DNA of 64,000 nt from Burkholderiales bacterium PBB6 (GTDB lineage Bacteria > Pseudomonadota > Gammaproteobacteria > Burkholderiales > Burkholderiaceae_C): positions 1,116,001 through 1,180,000 of the forward strand of contig NKIH01000001.1 in assembly GCA_002255925.1 (NCBI GenBank). Reading direction: 5' to 3'. The notes beneath the pieces were generated by a model. That model was not told the origin of the DNA, did no database searches, and worked only from the letters and a program-made list of their open reading frames with translations. This document shows positions 28,695-39,099 of this stretch, one piece after another. Both the position numbers and the translations under genes were made by a program. The first letter of the stretch is position 1. The number at the start of each line of letters is the position of its first letter.

Positions 28695-30743
28695 TCATTT
28701 GCCCGCCTTGCCCTTGCTGGTCGCCACATCGTGGCGGCGCAGCCAGGCGAAGAACTCGCCGTACCACTGCGCGCTGTTGCGCGGCTTCAGCACCCAGTGG
28801 TTTTCATCGGGGAACCACAGCAGGCGGCTGTCGATGCCGCGGGCCTTCAGCGTGTTGTAGTAGGCCAGGCCCTGGGCGTCCGGCACCCGGTAATCGAGCG
28901 CGCCGTGGATCACCAGCGTGGGCGTGTTGAAGTTGCCGGCGTAGGTGTGCGGGCTCTGCGCGGCGATGCGCGCCGGGTCTTCCCAGTACCAGGCGCCCAG
29001 CTCCTTCGCATGCCAGCTCCAGGCGTCGTCGGCAAACATGGCCTGCCAGTCGTAGCAGCCGGCGTGGCAGATGTAGGCGGCGTAGCGACCGGCGGGCACG
29101 TGGCCGTTCATCCAGGCCACCATGTAGCCGCCGTAGCTGCCGCCGGTGGCGAAGATGCGGCGCTTGTCGACCCAGCGCTTCTTCAACAGCCAGTCGGTCG
29201 CGGCTTCCACGTCTTCCAGCTCCAGTTCGCCCCAGCGGTGGGTGATGCTGTCGAGGAAGGCATGGCCGAAGCTCGATGAGCCGTGGTAGTTCACGCTGGC
29301 CACCACATAGCCTTGCGCCGCGAACACTTTGTTGTTCCAGCGCCAGTGCCACACGTCCCCTGGCGCCGTGTGCGGTCCGCCGTGAATGGTGTGCAGCACC
29401 GGGTACTTCCTGCTGCGGTCGAAACCGGGCGGATAGTGCAGCCACATCTGCACCTCGTCGCCCAGCGCGCCGGTGAACCAGACTTCTTCGGTGTCGCCCA
29501 GGTTCAGGATTGCCAGCAGCTCATCGTTGAAATGCTCGATGCGGGCTGCCGTGCCATCGGGTTCATGGGCGCGCAGCTGCGGCGGGTGGCTGGCGCTGTC
29601 GGCCAGGGTGACGAGGGTGCCCGCCACCTTGTGGAAGGCATGCAACCAGCCGCCCTTGACGACGACCTCGGCGCGCAAGTCCGGCAGGTCAAAGCGCCAC
29701 AGGTGGCGGCGGCCCTGCTGCTCGGCCGCAAACAGCACGGCCTCGCCGTCTTCTTCCCATTGCAGCGGGGCCTGCACCTCGTGGTCCCACTCGCTGCTCA
29801 CCACGCTCCAGGTGCTGCCGGTGGCGTCGCCCACGGCCAGGTGGTTGAGCAGCGTGTGCTTGCGGCCCACCTCGGCGGCCAGCCAGGCCAGGCGCTTGCC
29901 GTCACCACGCCACACGGGCGCGGTGAGGTGCCAGTCGTCGGCCTTGGCCAGCAGGCTGGTGCGCCGCGTCTTCACGTCGATCACGCTGATGCGGTTGCGG
30001 CCGTCGATCGGCTGGTCCGGGTTCACATCGTGCGAAAACGCGATGCGCTTGCCGTCGGGCGAGATGTCGAAGCAGGTGCTGTCGGGCTCGGTGCGCGAGA
30101 GCTGCAGCGGGGTGCCCTCGAACAGGTTGGTCAGCTCGCCCGTCTGCACATCCAGCACATGCAGGTGCACCACGCGGCCCACGGGCATGAAGTGGTCCCA
30201 GTAGCGGTAGTTGGCCTCGCTGGTGGCCACGCCGGTTTCCTTGCGCGCCTTGTGTTCGGTGTGCGCCTTGGCCTGGGCCTCGGTGCCTTTCAGATGCGGC
30301 CAGACCCACGACAGCAGCGCCACGCGCCGGCCGTCCGGGAACCACTTGAAGGCCTCGACGCCCGTGGCCACCACGCCCGCGCGCCGGGCTTCGCCGCCGT
30401 CAGGGGCGATGACGTAGAGCTGGGTGGTTTCGTCCTTCACGCCGCCGTCTTCGCGCTTGGCGAGGAAGGCCACCAGATCACCTTTGGGTGAAAACTGCGG
30501 CTGGCTGTCCTTGTCGCCGCAGCGGGTCAGCTGGCGCGGCTCACCGCCCAGCGTCGACAACAACCACAGCGCGGTGCGGCTCTTGTTGTCCGCCATTGAC
30601 GGGGTGCTGACGCTGCACACGGCCTGCGCGCCGTCTGGCGACAGGTTCGCCGCGCCCACGCGCTGCATCTGCCACAGCAGGTCGACGTCCAGGGTGTCTG
30701 AAGGCGCCGCCTTGGGCGCTGACTTGTTCGGTTTTTGCGCCAT
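28695..30743 (-). CDS. S9 family prolyl oligopeptidase-like peptidase
   Basis: 682 residues. An N-terminal beta-propeller of TolB/DPP-like repeats (about 25-420) is followed by an alpha/beta hydrolase domain with the nucleophile motif GGSYGGYM, an Asp in HGALDYRVPDAQG and the His in FPDENHWVLKP. This is the acylaminoacyl-peptidase/S9C layout. It has no signal peptide, so it is probably cytoplasmic. It converges with the diguanylate cyclase gene, with 23 bases between the stops, and lies downstream of the acetyltransferase gene on the same strand. Confidence 0.9.
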   Translation of the reverse strand: MAQKPNKSAPKAAPSDTLDVDLLWQMQRVGAANLSPDGAQAVCSVSTPSMADNKSRTALWLLSTLGGEPRQLTRCGDKDSQPQFSPKGDLVAFLAKREDGGVKDETTQLYVIAPDGGEARRAGVVATGVEAFKWFPDGRRVALLSWVWPHLKGTEAQAKAHTEHKARKETGVATSEANYRYWDHFMPVGRVVHLHVLDVQTGELTNLFEGTPLQLSRTEPDSTCFDISPDGKRIAFSHDVNPDQPIDGRNRISVIDVKTRRTSLLAKADDWHLTAPVWRGDGKRLAWLAAEVGRKHTLLNHLAVGDATGSTWSVVSSEWDHEVQAPLQWEEDGEAVLFAAEQQGRRHLWRFDLPDLRAEVVVKGGWLHAFHKVAGTLVTLADSASHPPQLRAHEPDGTAARIEHFNDELLAILNLGDTEEVWFTGALGDEVQMWLHYPPGFDRSRKYPVLHTIHGGPHTAPGDVWHWRWNNKVFAAQGYVVASVNYHGSSSFGHAFLDSITHRWGELELEDVEAATDWLLKKRWVDKRRIFATGGSYGGYMVAWMNGHVPAGRYAAYICHAGCYDWQAMFADDAWSWHAKELGAWYWEDPARIAAQSPHTYAGNFNTPTLVIHGALDYRVPDAQGLAYYNTLKARGIDSRLLWFPDENHWVLKPRNSAQWYGEFFAWLRRHDVATSKGKAGK

Positions 30744-30782
30744 GGGGGCCTCTCAGGAAATCTTGGGTGCGTCAGTGAGCCA

Positions 30783-31376
30783 TCAACGCGGGCGGTTCAG
30801 GTGCCACAGCAGCTGGGCCTTCACCTCCGGCCATTCACCGGCGCGCAGGCTGTACATGACCGTGTCGCGCACGGTGCCGTCGCGGCGCAGCGCGTGGTGG
30901 CGCAGCACGCCGTCGCGGTGTGCACCCAGGCGCTCGATGGCGCGCTGCGAGGCATGGTTGAAGTTGTCGGTGCGCCAGCCCACCAGCTTGGCGCCAAGCG
31001 TCTCGAACGCGTGTTCCAGCAGCAGCAGCTTGGCGGTGGTGTTCACGGCGGTGCGCTGCACGCGGCGGGCGTACCAGGTCCAGCCGATCTCCAGCCGGTC
31101 AATGGCGGGCACGATGTCGTGGTAACTGGTGCTGCCCAGCACCTCGCCGGTCTGGGCGTCGAGCACCACGAAAGGCAGCCGGTGGCCCGCCGCCTGGCCG
31201 GCCAGGGCCAGCTCGATGTAGGCGGCCGTGGCCTGCGGCTCGGGCACCGAGGTGACCCGGATGTTCCACAACTCGCCATCAGCCGCTGCCGCCTTCAGGC
31301 CAGCTTCGTGTGAGGCCTGCATCGGCACCAGGCGGATCGGCCCTCGTGTCAGCTCAACAGGGGTGACGGTGATCAT
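30783..31376 (-). CDS. GNAT family N-acetyltransferase (RimJ/RimL type)
   Basis: 197 residues with the GNAT fold of RimJ/RimL type: LTRGPIRLVPMQASHEAGL at the start, GEVLGSTSYHDI and RLEIGWTWYARRVQRTAVNTTAKLLLLEHAFETLGAKLVGWRTDNFNHASQRAIERLGA. The last block is the acetyl-CoA site and the NxxSxxxxxxLG motif. The substrate could be a protein N-terminus or a small molecule; sequence does not tell. It is seven bases downstream of moxR on the same strand. Confidence 0.85.
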   Translation of the reverse strand: MITVTPVELTRGPIRLVPMQASHEAGLKAAAADGELWNIRVTSVPEPQATAAYIELALAGQAAGHRLPFVVLDAQTGEVLGSTSYHDIVPAIDRLEIGWTWYARRVQRTAVNTTAKLLLLEHAFETLGAKLVGWRTDNFNHASQRAIERLGAHRDGVLRHHALRRDGTVRDTVMYSLRAGEWPEVKAQLLWHLNRPR

Positions 31377-31383
31377 CGCGGGT

Positions 31384-32238
<855 letters not shown>

Positions 32239-32383
32239 AGGGCTATCGTTGATGCTCAGGGGGTTCGGGTCAGTATAAGCTCGCCCCTATAATCATTGAC
32301 AAATCGCAATTGCCGTCGGGTTTGATACCGCCGCGCGCCTGCATTACCCCCTCAAAACCGTCCCACTGACGAAGACAACAGCG
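32239..32383. promoter_or_regulatory. Divergent moxR/cytochrome c4 promoter region
   Basis: A 145-base gap between divergent genes. It contains TATAAT at 32288-32293 and TTGACA at 32296-32301, an A/T-rich patch in a GC-rich region. The two do not form a correctly spaced pair with each other, so the exact promoter for either gene is not settled. The nearest fit after TTGACA is TTGATA at 32322, which is 20 bases away and too far for a standard spacer. Confidence 0.35.
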
Positions 32384-33034
32384 ATGAAAAAAGCGACCTC
32401 CCTGCTGCTGGCCCTGGCTGCCCTGTTCACCTTGTCCACCGCACGTGCCGATGAGGTCAAGGGCGATGCACAGGCTGGCGCCAAAAAGAACGCGATGTGC
32501 ATCGGCTGCCACAGCATCCCGGGCTATCAGGCCAGCTTCCCGCAGGTCTACAAGGTGCCGATGATCTCGGGCCAGAACGCCAAGTACATCGCCTCGGCCC
32601 TTGACGCCTACCGCAAGGGCGACCGCAAGCACCCGACGATGAAGGGCATCGCCGCTTCGCTGACCGACCAGGACATCGCTGACCTGGCCGCCTATTACGG
32701 CGCCCACGGCGTGGTGGCCAACGCCGCTGCACCGGCCGCTGCCGAACTGCCGGCCTCGCTGAAGGACAAGCTGACGGCCTGCACCGCCTGCCACGGCGTG
32801 AACTTCAACAACACGACCGACCCGGCCAATCCGCGCCTGGCCGGCCAGCACGCCGACTACCTCTACGTGGCCCTGAAGGCCTACCAGACCAACACCCCGT
32901 CGGTCGGTCGCTCCAACGCCACCATGGTGGGCATGGCCAAGCCGCTGTCGGACGGCGAGATCAAGCAGATCGCTGCCTTCCTGAGCGGCCTGCCGACCGA
33001 ACTCAAGACCATTCCGCAGTCGAAGTTCCGTTGA
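32384..33034 (+). CDS. Cytochrome c4 (diheme)
   Basis: 216 residues: a signal peptide ending STARA, then two c-type domains, each with a CXXCH heme site (CIGCH near 36-40 and CTACH near 129-133). Distal Met ligands are in HPTMKGIA and NATMVGMAK. It carries electrons in the periplasm, typically to cbb3 or aa3 oxidases. ATG follows a long leader from the divergent moxR gene. No oxidase genes are in the window. The gene ends in a strong terminator. Confidence 0.92.
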   Translation: MKKATSLLLALAALFTLSTARADEVKGDAQAGAKKNAMCIGCHSIPGYQASFPQVYKVPMISGQNAKYIASALDAYRKGDRKHPTMKGIAASLTDQDIADLAAYYGAHGVVANAAAPAAAELPASLKDKLTACTACHGVNFNNTTDPANPRLAGQHADYLYVALKAYQTNTPSVGRSNATMVGMAKPLSDGEIKQIAAFLSGLPTELKTIPQSKFR

Positions 33035-33050
33035 ATCTTGTAAGCCCCTG

Positions 33051-33072
33051 ACAGGCGCCTTCGGGTGCCTGT
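33051..33072 (+). terminator. Possible hairpin after cytochrome c4
   Basis: ACAGGC at 33051 pairs with GCCTGT at 33067 around CGCC-TTCG-GGTG-like bases, just before the main terminator. It has no T-run of its own, so it may only stabilise the 3' end. Confidence 0.4.
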
Positions 33073-33077
33073 GCCGC

Positions 33078-33109
33078 AAAAGCCGCTGCCTTTGTCAGCG
33101 GCTTTTTTC
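33078..33109 (+). terminator. Rho-independent terminator of cytochrome c4
   Basis: AAAAGCCGCTG (33078-33088), a 7-base loop, then CAGCGGCTTTTTT (33096-33108). The stem is 10 or more pairs including the A-U part, followed by six T. It is the clearest intrinsic terminator in the window and ends the cytochrome c4 transcript. Confidence 0.9.
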
Positions 33110-33203
33110 ATGCTCTCCCCGCAGAGCCGGTCGCTCAAGCAAGGCCCGCATTCGCCGATAAACCAGGGAACCCGACGGAGGCGGCGATGGCCGGCGCCCT
33201 GCA

Positions 33204-34556
33204 ATGCTCAAAAAGATTCCCGTAGATCAAGTCCGACTGGGCATGCACCTGCATGCCCTGGAAGGGGCGTGGATCGACCACCCCTTCTGGAAGTCGAAGT
33301 TCGTGATCCGCGATCGTGAAGACCTGGCCAAGCTCCATGCCAGTGGTCTGTCTGGCGTCTGGATCGATGTGACCAAGGGCCTGGATGTGGCCGAGGTGAA
33401 GGACGCGCTGCCCACGCTGCGCCGTGACATGGAGACGGTCGGTGGCGACGTTGCCGTGGTCGCTGACCCCGTGCTAGCCGTGGCAGCCGAGCGCCCGTCC
33501 ATCGCGCCCATGCCGGCTGCATCGAAGGCGGTGCGGGCACCGTCCCGCATGTCGGCCACCGCCACGTCGGTGCCGGTGGCGGCCACGCCCCCGCCCGCGC
33601 CCACCCGCTCCTTGCAGGACGAGCTCAGCCAGGCCGCGGCCGTGTGCAAGCAGGGCCGCTCCAAGGTGGTCTCGATGTTCGCCGAGGCCCGCATGGGCAA
33701 GGCCGTGGACGCCGAGCAGTGCCTGCCGCTGGTCGAGGAGATTTCAGATTCGGTGTTTCGCAACCCGGGCGCGCTGGTCAGCCTGGCGCGGCTGAAGACC
33801 CAGGACGACTACAGCTACATGCACTCCGTGGCGGTGTGCGCGCTGATGGTCTCGCTCGGCCGGGAACTGGGCCTGACCAGCGAAGAGTGCCGCGAGGCCG
33901 GCATGGCCGGCCTGCTGCATGACCTGGGCAAGGCCGCGATGCCGCTGGATGTGCTGAACAAGCCGGGCAAGCTGACCGAGGACGAGTTCGCCATCATGAA
34001 GACCCACCCGGAGCGCGGCCACGAAATGCTGCAGGAGGGCACGGCGGTCACCGAGGCGGCGCTGGAGGTGTGCCTGCACCACCACGAAAAGATGGACGGC
34101 TCGGGCTACCCGCACCGCCAGACAGCTGACCAGATCAGCCTGCTGGCCCGCATGGGGGCCGTGTGCGATGTGTATGACGCCATCACCTCCAACCGCCCGT
34201 ACAAGGCGGGCTGGGATCCGGCGGAGTCGATTGCGCGCATGGCGTCGTGGAACGGCCATTTCGATCCGGCGATCTTCAAGGCCTTCGTGAAGAGCCTGGG
34301 CATCTACCCGACGGGCTCGCTGGTGCGGCTGCAATCGGGAAAGCTGGCGGTGGTGGTTGAGCAGAACCCGCAGAGCCTGGTGGCGCCGCTCGTCAAGGCG
34401 TTCTTCTCGACCAAGTCGCAGATGCCGCTGCCGCCCCAGTTGATGGACCTGTCGCGCACGGCGGACAAGATCATCGGCCGTGAGAACCCAGAGACCTGGG
34501 GCTTCAAGCACCTCGACGAGCTGTGGGCCGGCGACGCCGCACCCGCCCGCCGCTGA
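33204..34556 (+). CDS. DUF3391/HD-GYP domain phosphodiesterase
   Basis: 450 residues. An N-terminal DUF3391 segment ([31 protein letters not shown]) is followed by a low-complexity linker (about 95-135) and an HD-GYP domain. The metal-binding pair H239/D240 is in HDLGK, and [11 protein letters not shown] (about 293-303) holds the GYP triplet. It should degrade cyclic di-GMP to GMP or pGpG. This is the only intact c-di-GMP phosphodiesterase in the window, alongside two diguanylate cyclases. It converges with copA, with 9 bases between stops. Confidence 0.92.
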   Translation: MLKKIPVDQVRLGMHLHALEGAWIDHPFWKSKFVIRDREDLAKLHASGLSGVWIDVTKGLDVAEVKDALPTLRRDMETVGGDVAVVADPVLAVAAERPSIAPMPAASKAVRAPSRMSATATSVPVAATPPPAPTRSLQDELSQAAAVCKQGRSKVVSMFAEARMGKAVDAEQCLPLVEEISDSVFRNPGALVSLARLKTQDDYSYMHSVAVCALMVSLGRELGLTSEECREAGMAGLLHDLGKAAMPLDVLNKPGKLTEDEFAIMKTHPERGHEMLQEGTAVTEAALEVCLHHHEKMDGSGYPHRQTADQISLLARMGAVCDVYDAITSNRPYKAGWDPAESIARMASWNGHFDPAIFKAFVKSLGIYPTGSLVRLQSGKLAVVVEQNPQSLVAPLVKAFFSTKSQMPLPPQLMDLSRTADKIIGRENPETWGFKHLDELWAGDAAPARR

Positions 34557-34565
34557 ACGGCGGCC

Positions 34566-37055
34566 TCAAGGCGTTGGCGGCCGCCAGCGCTTGAGCCACA
34601 GGGCGTTGCCCACCACGCACACGCTGGACAAGGCCATGGCGCCACCGGCCACCATCGGGCTGAGCAAGCCGAAGGCGGCCAGCGGCAGCCCGACCACGTT
34701 GTAGGCGAAGGCCCAGAACAGGTTGGTGCGGATCTTCCGGCCCGTGGCGCGCGCCAGCGACAGCGCCTCCACCACGCTCCATGGATCACCGCGCAGCAGC
34801 GTCATGCCGGCGGTGTGCATCGCGATGTCGGTGCCGCCATCGGCATGGGCCATGGCCAGGCCCACATCGGCGGCGGCCAGCGCAGGCGCGTCGTTGATGC
34901 CGTCGCCCACCATCAGCACGGCGCTGCCAGGCGGCAGGCCGACCTTCAGTTGCTCCACCAGCGCGGCCTTGGCGTCGGGGCGAACCTCGGCATGCACCTC
35001 GGTGATGCCCACCAGGCTGGCCAGGTGGCCGGCGGCGCCCGGGTTGTCGCCGCTGATCAGCACGCAGCGCAGACCGTCCTTGCCGAGGGCGGCCACCGTG
35101 GCCGCGGCGTTGGCCCGCGGGCTGTCACCAAAGGCCAGGCAACCCAGCAACTGCGGCTGACCCGGCGTGCCCGGAGCGGGCAGGGCGGCCAGCCAGGAGA
35201 CGGTCAAGCCCTGCTGGGCATGGGCTTGCGCCACGTCGTTCAGCGGGCTGCGGTCCACTGCCAGCTCGTCCATCCAGCGTGCACTGCCCAAGGCCGCCCA
35301 GCCGCCGGCGTGCTCGGCAGTGCTGCCGATCAGGCCGGTGATGCCGCGGCCGGGCACGGCCTGCAGTTGGGTGGCGACCGGCGCGGCGGGGTCGGTCGGA
35401 GGGTTTGCTGTTGCGGATGCTGTTGTGGCGGCGGTTGCGGTTGCGGCTGCTGTTGCGGCATTCAACACCGCCCGCGCCAGCGGATGCTCGCTGCCCGCCT
35501 GCAGCGCGGCCGACCAGGCCAGCACCGCGTGCGTGCCCAGGCCTTCTGCCGCATCGATGTGCATCAGCTGCGGCTTGCCTTCGGTCAGCGTGCCGGTCTT
35601 GTCGAAGGCCACCACGCGGGCGTCGCGCAGGCGCTCCAGCGCGCTGGCATCACGCACCAGAATGCCTCGGCGGGCTGCCAGACCACTGGCCACCATCAGC
35701 GTGGCGGGGGTGGCCAGGCCCAGCGCGCACGGGCAGGCAATCACCAGCACGCTCACAGCGTGGATCAGCGCCGTGGCCAAGCCCGCGCCGTGCCACCACC
35801 AGCCGCCCAGCGTGGCCAGCGCCAGCACCAGCACCGCCGGCACGAACACCGCTGCGACCTTGTCCACCTGCTGCTGGATCGGCGCCTTGGCGCCCTGGGC
35901 CGACGCCACCAGCCGAACGATGCGCGCGATCTGAGATTCAGCGCCCAGCGCCGTCACCCGCACGGTCAGCAGGCCTTCGGCATTCACCGAACCACCGATC
36001 ACCGCATCACCGGGTTCGCGCACCACCGGCAGGCTCTCGCCCGTCACCAGCGATTCATCCACATGGCTGCGGCCCTCCGTCACGAGGCCGTCCACAGGCA
36101 GCCGCTCACCCGGCTTCACGCGCACCAGGTCGTTCAATGACAGGTTCGATACCGGCACGCGGCTTTCCTGCCCGTCGCGCCACAGCGTGGCATCGGCCGG
36201 TCGCAGGGCCTGCAGCGCTTGCAAGGCGGCGAGGGTTTGCCGCTTGGCGCGGGCCTCCAGCCACTTGCCAAAACGCACCAGCGTGACGACCACGGCGGCG
36301 CTCTCGAAATACAGGTGCGGCATGCCGTGGGGCTCCCGGGCCCACAGGGCCACCGACAGGCCCCAGGCCGCACCGGTGCCGATGGCCACCAGCACATCCA
36401 TGTTGGCGCTGCCCGCACGCACGGCCTTGAAACCGGCCACGAAGAAGCGCCCGCCAAACGCCAGCAGCACCACCGTGGCCAGCAGGCCCTGCCACAGGGC
36501 CGGCAGCATCCAGTGCCGGCCGATCAGGTCACCCAGCATGGGCAGCACCAGCGGGGCACTCAAGGCGGCGGCCAGCGCCACCTGCGCACCCTCCGAGGGC
36601 GGCCAGGCGGCTGATGTGGCGGCCTCACCACCGACCAGGTCTTCCGCATTCGCGGGCTGCGCGTCGTAGCCTGCCTTGTGCACGGCGGCCAGCAGCTGCG
36701 AGGGCAGGTCGGTGAGCACCACATGCTGCACCGTGGCCTGGTGGGTGGCCAGGTTGACGGACGCCTCCACCACGCCTTCGACCTTGCGCAGCGCGCGTTC
36801 CACCCGGCCGCTGCAGCTGGCGCAGGTCATGCCCTGCACATTGAGCAGGGTCGTGGCCTGCGGCACGCTGTAGCCGGCCTTGTCGACGGCGGCCATCAGG
36901 GTGCCCAGGGTCAAGCCGTCGGCGGCATCCACACGCACGGTTTCAGCCGCCAGGTTGACCTGGGCCTGTGCCACGCCGGGCACCTTGAGCAGGGCGCGCT
37001 CAACCCGGCCAGCACAGCTGGCGCAGGTCATGCCGCCAATGGGGAGAAGGATCAT
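34566..37055 (-). CDS. copA: Copper-translocating P-type ATPase
   Basis: 829 residues. Two N-terminal heavy-metal domains carry GMTCASC (C11/C14 and C78/C81). The membrane metal site is C441-P-C443, the phosphorylation site D485 is in DKTGTLTEGK, and GDGINDAPAL is intact. It exports Cu+ from the cytoplasm. A Thr/Ala low-complexity stretch (around 35402-35462) is inserted in the nucleotide-binding domain between the P motif and GDGINDAP. It is divergent from the small CopZ-like gene, 93 bases away. Confidence 0.93.
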   Translation of the reverse strand: MILLPIGGMTCASCAGRVERALLKVPGVAQAQVNLAAETVRVDAADGLTLGTLMAAVDKAGYSVPQATTLLNVQGMTCASCSGRVERALRKVEGVVEASVNLATHQATVQHVVLTDLPSQLLAAVHKAGYDAQPANAEDLVGGEAATSAAWPPSEGAQVALAAALSAPLVLPMLGDLIGRHWMLPALWQGLLATVVLLAFGGRFFVAGFKAVRAGSANMDVLVAIGTGAAWGLSVALWAREPHGMPHLYFESAAVVVTLVRFGKWLEARAKRQTLAALQALQALRPADATLWRDGQESRVPVSNLSLNDLVRVKPGERLPVDGLVTEGRSHVDESLVTGESLPVVREPGDAVIGGSVNAEGLLTVRVTALGAESQIARIVRLVASAQGAKAPIQQQVDKVAAVFVPAVLVLALATLGGWWWHGAGLATALIHAVSVLVIACPCALGLATPATLMVASGLAARRGILVRDASALERLRDARVVAFDKTGTLTEGKPQLMHIDAAEGLGTHAVLAWSAALQAGSEHPLARAVLNAATAAATATAATTASATANPPTDPAAPVATQLQAVPGRGITGLIGSTAEHAGGWAALGSARWMDELAVDRSPLNDVAQAHAQQGLTVSWLAALPAPGTPGQPQLLGCLAFGDSPRANAAATVAALGKDGLRCVLISGDNPGAAGHLASLVGITEVHAEVRPDAKAALVEQLKVGLPPGSAVLMVGDGINDAPALAAADVGLAMAHADGGTDIAMHTAGMTLLRGDPWSVVEALSLARATGRKIRTNLFWAFAYNVVGLPLAAFGLLSPMVAGGAMALSSVCVVGNALWLKRWRPPTP

Positions 37056-37094
37056 GGGCTCACTGTACCGGGCTGCTCCATGATCTGGCGCAGG

Positions 37095-37117
37095 TCTCGC
37101 CGGGCAACCCGGGGCGA
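37095..37117. promoter_or_regulatory. Candidate MerR/CueR-type operator between copA and copZ
   Basis: An imperfect G/C-rich inverted repeat with outer arms TCGCC and GGCGA and inner GGG/CCC lies in the copA-copZ gap. MerR-type copper sensors bind dyads between spaced promoter boxes, so position and symmetry fit. The sequence is not a close match to known CueR sites and no regulator gene is next to it. Confidence 0.3.
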
Positions 37118-37148
37118 TACTTGATGCATCTCAAAGAAGGATGCCCCC

Positions 37149-37340
37149 ATGATCGAGCTGACCCTCCCGGACATGACCTGCGGCCACTGCGTGAAGAGCG
37201 TGACGGCCACCGTGCAGGCGGTGGACGCTGCCGCCACCCTGCAGATCGATTTGCCCACGCACCAGGTGAAGATCAGTTCGGCACTGCCGGAAGCTGCCTT
37301 CAAGGCGGCGCTGGCGGAAGAAGGCTACCCGGCCGCCTGA
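37149..37340 (+). CDS. CopZ-like heavy-metal chaperone
   Basis: 63 residues forming a single heavy-metal-associated domain with the metal site MTCGHC (C11 and C14) and the typical ending EAAFKAALAEEGYPA. It should bind Cu+ and hand it to the ATPase encoded divergently. It is too small to carry another domain. The gene symbol is withheld because copZ and merP-like proteins are similar at this size. Confidence 0.85.
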   Translation: MIELTLPDMTCGHCVKSVTATVQAVDAAATLQIDLPTHQVKISSALPEAAFKAALAEEGYPAA

Positions 37341-37473
37341 GTTTGCAGGTGCGCTTCGGGCCGTTCAAGCCCGGGATGGCGCATCGCTGCAGGTGCTTAT
37401 GCACGCAGCAGATACCGCAGGCTCGAACCTTGCATACACTGCGCCCATTCAGACACACATGGATGGAGCCCGC

Positions 37474-39072
37474 ATGAACCGTCGTTTCCTGCCCCGCACG
37501 CTGGCCGCCGCGCTGGCCGTCGGCTTGAGCCTGACCCCGATGGCCGCTGGCGCCCAGGCGCAAACCCTGCGCTGGGCCAGCCAGGGTGACCCGCAGACCA
37601 TGGACCCGCACTCGCAGAACGAGAGCATGACCAACATGATGAATGGTCAGGTCTATGAGACGCTGGTGCTGCGGGACCGGCAACTGGAAATCGTGCCCGG
37701 CCTGGCCACCAGCTGGCAGTCCACCGGCCCGCTGAGCTGGCGCTTCAAGCTGCGCCCGGGTGTGAAGTTCCACGACGGCTCGCCGTTCACCGCCGATGAC
37801 GTGGTGTTCTCGGTTGAACGCGCCAAGAGCCCGACCTCGCAGGTGGCGGCTTATGCCACCGCGCTCGGCGAGGTGAAGAAGATCGATGCGATGACGGTGG
37901 AGTTCGTCATGAGCAAGCCGAACCCGGTCTTCATGGAGCACCTCAACAGCATCTTCATCATGAGCAAGGGTTGGTCCGAGAAGAACAGGGTGCTCAAGCC
38001 CCTGAGCTTCAAGGACAAGGAAGAAACCTACGCCTCGCTCAATGCCAATGGCACCGGCCCGTATGTGCTGGTCAGCCGCCAGCCCGGCGTGAAGACCACC
38101 TACAAGCGCAACCCGGCGTGGTGGGGCAAGTTCGAAGGCAATGTGCAGGAGATCGTCTACAACCAGATCTCCAACGACGCCACCCGCCTGGCCGCCCTGA
38201 TCTCGGGCGAGATCGACTTCGTGCTCGACCCGGCCCCGCGTGACGTGGCCCGCCTGCGCACCACCTCGGGCGTGAAGGTCATCGACGGCCCGGAGAACCG
38301 TGTCATCTACATCGGCATGGACCAGGCCCGCGACACGCTGCTCTACGGCAAGTCGCCCGACGGCAAGAACCCGTTCAAGGACCTGCGCGTGCGCAAGGCG
38401 CTCTACCAGGCGATCGACATCGAGACGATCAAGACGAAGTTGATGAACAACCAGTCGGCGCCCACGGCGGTGCTGGTGCCCTCACCGAAGGCTTATTACT
38501 TCGACAAGGAACTCGACACGCGCCTGCCGTTTGACGTGAGCAAGGCCAAGGCGCTGATGGCCGAGGCGGGTTACCCGAACGGCTTCGAGGTGACGCTGGA
38601 CTGCCCGAACAACCGCTACATCAACGACGAGGAAATCTGCATCGCGCTGGCCGCGATGTGGAAGAAGATCGACGTGACGGTGCGGGTCAATGCCATGCCG
38701 CGCGCCACCTACTTCCCCAAGACCGAGAAGATGGACACCAGCCTGTACATGTTCGGCTGGGGCGGCGCGGTGACGGACGCTGAAACCACCTTCACCCCGA
38801 TCTACCGCAACCGTGGCACCAACGGCGTGGGCGAGTACAACCGCGGCAACTACAAGGACGACAAGCTGGACGCCATGGCGGCTGCGTCTACCGTGGAAAC
38901 CGACCCGAAGAAGCGCGAGGCGCTGGTGAAGGGGGTCTTCCGCGAGCACAACGCCCAGGTGCACCACATCCCCTTGCACCGCCAATTCATTCCGTGGGCC
39001 GCCCGCAGCAATGTGGACGTGGCACACCGCGCCGACAACTGGCTGGAAGCCTCCTGGATCACGGTGAAGTGA
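37474..39072 (+). CDS. Oligopeptide-type ABC transporter substrate-binding protein
   Basis: 532 residues of the SBP_bac_5 (DppA/OppA) family, with a Tat/Sec-like signal (RRFLPRTLAAALAVGLSL...GAQA). Family blocks include LRWASQGDPQTMDPHSQNES, KFHDGSPFTADDVVFSVERA and NANGTGPYVLVS. It captures peptides or related solutes in the periplasm. ATG 37474 is preferred for its GGAG ribosome site. No permease or ATPase genes follow, so it is an orphan binding protein in this window; the 133-base gap upstream holds no clear gene. Confidence 0.9.
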   Translation: MNRRFLPRTLAAALAVGLSLTPMAAGAQAQTLRWASQGDPQTMDPHSQNESMTNMMNGQVYETLVLRDRQLEIVPGLATSWQSTGPLSWRFKLRPGVKFHDGSPFTADDVVFSVERAKSPTSQVAAYATALGEVKKIDAMTVEFVMSKPNPVFMEHLNSIFIMSKGWSEKNRVLKPLSFKDKEETYASLNANGTGPYVLVSRQPGVKTTYKRNPAWWGKFEGNVQEIVYNQISNDATRLAALISGEIDFVLDPAPRDVARLRTTSGVKVIDGPENRVIYIGMDQARDTLLYGKSPDGKNPFKDLRVRKALYQAIDIETIKTKLMNNQSAPTAVLVPSPKAYYFDKELDTRLPFDVSKAKALMAEAGYPNGFEVTLDCPNNRYINDEEICIALAAMWKKIDVTVRVNAMPRATYFPKTEKMDTSLYMFGWGGAVTDAETTFTPIYRNRGTNGVGEYNRGNYKDDKLDAMAAASTVETDPKKREALVKGVFREHNAQVHHIPLHRQFIPWAARSNVDVAHRADNWLEASWITVK

Positions 39073-39099
39073 CCTTGGAATCGCCGCCGCCCGCTGCGC

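Noticed and set aside
32288-32301. TATAAT and TTGACA as one consensus promoter
   Set aside because: They are in the wrong order and separated by two bases, so they cannot be the two boxes of one plus-strand promoter.
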